A program made the position numbers and the translations under genes. A stretch of 16,344 bases of DNA from an uncultured Paracoccaceae bacterium (GTDB lineage Bacteria > Pseudomonadota > Alphaproteobacteria > Rhodobacterales > Rhodobacteraceae): positions 1 through 16,344 of the forward strand of contig CALFSV010000175.1 in assembly GCA_937916485.1 (NCBI GenBank), given 5' to 3'. Position 1 is the first letter of the stretch. Every line of letters begins with the position of its first letter. Below are positions 13,633 to 16,344 of the stretch, piece after piece. Under the pieces are notes generated by a model, which saw nothing but the letters and a program-made list of their open reading frames with translations, was not told where the DNA came from and ran no database searches.

Positions 13633-14634
13633 TCAGGCCGCCGCAGCCGCCTGGCTGACCTGCGCCAGCGCCTTTAACACCACCTCGGGGCCCGCCCCAT
13701 CGCGGCTTGCCTCCTCGGACAGGACCCGGCGCCAGCCACGCGCGCCGGGACGCCCGGCAAAGAGGCCCAGCATATGGCGCGTCACCTGATGCAGCCGCCC
13801 GCCCCGCGACAGATGCCCCTCGATCCAGGGCAGCATCTCCATGACGGCCTCTTCCGCCGTCACACCATGGGATGCCCCAAAGATGCGCCGATCCGCCTCA
13901 CCCAGAACTTCGAAGGGGGTCTGATAGGCCGCCCGTCCGATCATCACCCCGTCCATACCATCGGCCAGAAGTGCCTCTGCCTGATCGAGGCTGGTGATCC
14001 CACCGTTGATCGACAGGTGAAGGTCGGGAAAGTCATGTTTCATCCGCAAGACCAAAGGATAGTCAAGCGGCGGGACATCGCGGTTTTCCTTCGGCGACAG
14101 CCCCTGCAGCCAGGCCTTGCGGGCATGGATCGAAAACCGACGCACGCCCGCCCGGCTTACCGCCTCGATAAAGCGGGGCAAGGCCTCTTGCGGGTCCTGA
14201 TCGTCGACCCCGATCCGGCACTTGACCGTCACCTCAACCGGAGAGGCCGCGATCATTTCGGCCACGCAGTCGGCCACCAGATCCGGGCTTTCCATCAAAA
14301 CCGCCCCGAACGACCCCGATTGTACCCGATCCGACGGGCAACCACAGTTCAGATTGATCTCGTCATAGCCATAATCCGCCCCGATCCGGGCCGCCTGCCC
14401 CAGCTGCCCGGGATCGGCCCCGCCCAGCTGGAGGGCCAAGGGATGTTCGACCGGGTCAAAGCCCAACAGGCGATCACGATCCCCATGGATGACCGCCGGT
14501 GCGGTGACCATCTCGGTATAGAGCAAGGCCTGATGTGACAGGACGCGGTGAAACACCCGACACCGGCTGTCGGTCCAGTCCATCATCGGGGCGACTGACA
14601 ATCGCGCGGCCTGAAGGGCTTCGGTTTTTGGCAT
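13633..14634 (-). CDS. dusA: tRNA-dihydrouridine synthase DusA (U20/U20a)
   Basis: This flavoenzyme reduces uridine to dihydrouridine in the tRNA D-loop. The protein has 333 residues, the usual size. APMMDWTD (15-22) opens the FMN barrel. INLNCGCPSDRV contains the catalytic Cys99. IHARKAWLQGLSPKENR (169-185) is the DusA-specific substrate segment, and INGGI (209-213) with GVMIGRA (229-235) binds FMN phosphate. ATG 14634 is chosen because AGGAG lies 8 nt upstream and the protein then starts just before the conserved barrel. In-frame starts at 14676 and 14706 would add unconserved residues. It is followed after 5 bp by the PhyH-like gene, forming a two-gene unit. Confidence 0.94.
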   Translation of the reverse strand: MPKTEALQAARLSVAPMMDWTDSRCRVFHRVLSHQALLYTEMVTAPAVIHGDRDRLLGFDPVEHPLALQLGGADPGQLGQAARIGADYGYDEINLNCGCPSDRVQSGSFGAVLMESPDLVADCVAEMIAASPVEVTVKCRIGVDDQDPQEALPRFIEAVSRAGVRRFSIHARKAWLQGLSPKENRDVPPLDYPLVLRMKHDFPDLHLSINGGITSLDQAEALLADGMDGVMIGRAAYQTPFEVLGEADRRIFGASHGVTAEEAVMEMLPWIEGHLSRGGRLHQVTRHMLGLFAGRPGARGWRRVLSEEASRDGAGPEVVLKALAQVSQAAAAA

Positions 14635-14979
14635 TCCTGGCTCTCCTATGGTGCGCGATGGGGCTGGCGCGGCCATGCTGCTGTCATAAAGCAGGCCAAA
14701 CACCATGGTCCAGCCCCTTGCGCAACGACCAAATCCCGCTGGTGCCGCACCGTTTCCTCAAAGGACCGGGGTCAAACCTTCACGGGCCGCTCGTGAGGTG
14801 GCCAGCGATCCTTGGCCGGCAATCATCAGCGTTGCTTTCACCCTCGGACCAACCCAGAATAAGGAGCGGCCGTCGCGAAAGGGCGCGTTGCATCCTATAT
14901 GTGGTCTGCAAACCCGCAAGGCCTCCCCGCAGGGCCTCCCGGCAAACACCCGACACATTGCGCCAAAAAGGAACCTCTT
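14635..14979. other. 345-bp divergent intergenic region
   Basis: This spacer lies between dusA and the secreted His-rich protein gene. Several short frames cross it, but none has both a ribosome site and recognisable sequence. A candidate plus-strand promoter is TTGCTT (14832-14837) with CAGAAT (14855-14860), 17 bp apart. This would leave an untranslated leader of roughly 110 bases. In that leader GGCCTCCC occurs twice (about 14920-14927 and 14933-14940), flanked by two GCAAAC copies. No dusA promoter could be called with confidence. Confidence 0.5.
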
Positions 14980-15540
14980 GTGAAAACCCTTACCCTTTCT
15001 GCCCTTGTCCTGATCGGCACGCTTGTGACCACTGGCACGGTGTCCGCCCAACACAGCAACCATCAAGATCACGGCAGTATGCACGCGACCTTGTTGATGC
15101 CAACCGAACCCGGCGACAGTTCGTTTGCGGCGATTGCCGAAATCGTGCAACTGCTGTCGCAAAACCCCGACACCGACTGGGAGCGGGTCGATATTGACGC
15201 CCTTCGCCTCCACCTCGTCGATATGACGCAACTGGTCCTCGGCGCGACCGTTGACGCAGAAGAGGTCCCGAACGGCCTTCGAATGACGGTATCGCTGTCC
15301 GGTCGCCCGGGTGAGGCCGCTTCGCGGATGGTACCTGCCCATGGTCCCGTCCTTGCCGGGGAAACAGGCTGGTTGTCGGACATTGTTGCCAATGAGGCAA
15401 CAATCATCTGGACTGTGACGGATCCCCAAGCCCGCGATGCCGCGCAGATCAGAGGCCTTGGCTTCTTTGGCCTGATGGCGACCGGGGATCATCACCGGGA
15501 ACACCATATCGCCATCGCGCAGGGCCGATCCATGCACTAG
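14980..15540 (+). CDS. Secreted His-rich protein of unknown function
   Basis: The protein has 186 residues from GTG 14980, supported by AGGAA 6 nt upstream and by a signal peptide that starts there. Residues 1-23 have a Lys, a hydrophobic core and a VSA cleavage site before Gln24, so export to the periplasm is likely. The mature N-terminus QHSNHQDHGSMH has four histidines and a methionine. The C-terminus GDHHREHHIAIAQGRSMH has five histidines and a methionine. This pattern suggests binding of a metal such as copper, zinc or nickel. The core has AAIAEIVQLL, TDWERVDIDALRLHLVDM and SRMVPAHGP. I recall uncharacterised proteobacterial proteins with a similar TDWxxVDIxALRxHLVDM segment, but no function. 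It stands alone, convergent with the LysR remnant. A longer in-frame start at 14899 would bury the signal peptide. Confidence 0.75.
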   Translation: MKTLTLSALVLIGTLVTTGTVSAQHSNHQDHGSMHATLLMPTEPGDSSFAAIAEIVQLLSQNPDTDWERVDIDALRLHLVDMTQLVLGATVDAEEVPNGLRMTVSLSGRPGEAASRMVPAHGPVLAGETGWLSDIVANEATIIWTVTDPQARDAAQIRGLGFFGLMATGDHHREHHIAIAQGRSMH

Positions 15541-15578
15541 CGACTGGCGTTGCACAGCGGGGACCGAGGTCGCCAAGC

Positions 15579-16344
15579 CTATGGTTGCTCGCTGTATTGC
15601 GCATCTGTTTGGCAGTCGAAACTCAGCTTGGCGGACTTGAGGTAGGTCAGAAACGCCTGGACCTTGGTCGTGCGGTGCAGATCGACATGGGTCACCATCC
15701 AAAGGGCGGTGGACCATGCATCACCGGGCGGGATGATCGCCACAAGGTCCGGCCTGACGCAGGCATCATGCTCGGCCAGAAAGCCAAGACCCAACCCTTC
15801 GCAAACGGCAGTGTGCAGGACCTGCTGGTCCGTCGTCCGAAGCGCCAGCGCGTCGGATGGGACATTGTCGGTCATCCAGTCCGCATAAGGCACCGGCCGC
15901 CGCAGGCCGACCGCCCCCACGAAACGGTGCCCGTCCAGCCGGTCCGGGTCAGGGTGCCCTGCCCGGTCGATATAGCTGTGGCTGGCGTAAAGACCGAACC
16001 GCAGGCGGCAGAACATGGTCACGACGTAGTCGGGCACCTCGGGCTTGGCCCCGGCGCGGATCGCGACATGCGCCTCCCCATATTCAAGCCGGGCCAGCTG
16101 CGCCCCGGCGACAAACTCAAGCGCGATCAGGGGGTGGGCAAGATGAAAAGCCCCGATGGCCGGCATAACCAGCGGCGCAACCCCCGCCAGAGCAGTCACG
16201 ATAAGGGACCCGGACAACTGCCCCGCCTTGCCACGACTACGCCCGACAAGATCACCGAACATTTCGTCAGCCCGGCCCGCCACCTCGCCGGGTGTCTGAC
16301 GTCAGCGCCCATGGGACAGTTTAGGCATATTGCGGAACGGAGGG
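15579..16344 (-). pseudogene. LysR-type transcriptional regulator, effector domain intact, linker frameshifted; N-terminus beyond the window
   Basis: From about 16289 down to 15579 an intact frame encodes the LysR linker helix (GEVAGRADEMFGDLVG) and a complete effector-binding domain (QLSGSLIVTALAG, EYGEAHVAIRAGAKPEVPDYVV, LHTAVCEGLGLGFLAEHDA, WMVTHVDLHRT). The helix-turn-helix is not in this frame: TGA at 16304-16302 closes it. The expected upstream sequence appears in pieces in two frames: PFRNMPK in the same frame (16340-16320) and ALTSD (16308-16294) in the neighbouring one. Together they resemble the LysR consensus LFxR...LTxxGE. Two small indels between 16289 and 16320 would explain this. 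A GTG at 16283 could start a 234-residue effector-domain-only protein, but it has no clear ribosome site. Alternatives are a sequencing error or a real truncated product. Confidence 0.65.

Noticed and set aside
14705..14983. Small plus-strand frame of 92 codons in the dusA upstream spacer
   Set aside because: No ribosome site, no recognisable sequence, and it overlaps the better-supported start at 14980.

Overview
The window is a gene-dense, GC-rich stretch of ordinary chromosome, most likely from a marine member of the Rhodobacterales (Roseobacter group). This placement is an inference from gene content: a heterotetrameric sarcosine oxidase operon soxBDAG, a ccmI-ruvX-DUF1289 cassette, an alphaproteobacterial-type Fe superoxide dismutase, and a proline/alanine-rich membrane-anchored protein next to a LOG-family gene. 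There are no tRNA or rRNA genes, IS elements, CRISPR arrays or phage genes.

Layout, left to right. (1) 1-936: the N-terminal part of an envelope protein on the minus strand runs off the left edge. It is divergent from a LOG-family nucleotide phosphoribohydrolase (937-1494, plus). (2) 1431-3023, minus: sodB with its own intrinsic terminator, followed by a RarD-type EamA permease whose 3' end overlaps the 3' end of the LOG gene. (3) 3201-5432, plus: a large protein joining a fucosyltransferase-like domain to a TPR tail. It converges on the sarcosine oxidase operon. (4) 10650-5457, minus: soxB, soxD, soxA and soxG, tightly packed with overlapping start and stop codons. Together they encode an enzyme that demethylates sarcosine oxidatively and passes the one-carbon unit to tetrahydrofolate. 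(5) 10874-12830, plus: ccmI, ruvX and a DUF1289 gene, linked by two ATGA overlaps and ending at a 26-bp perfect palindrome. (6) 14634-12854, minus: dusA followed 5 bp later by a PhyH-like oxygenase. (7) 14980-15540, plus: a secreted histidine-rich protein of unknown function. (8) 15579-16344, minus: a LysR-type regulator whose linker to the DNA-binding domain is broken by frameshifts, so it is probably a pseudogene cut by the right edge.

The genes fall into separate housekeeping or metabolic units rather than one pathway. I see no convincing new multi-gene system. The items most worth a second look are the glycosyltransferase-TPR fusion, the decayed LysR gene, the dusA/oxygenase pair, the unknown His-rich exported protein, and several short repeats sitting exactly at gene ends.
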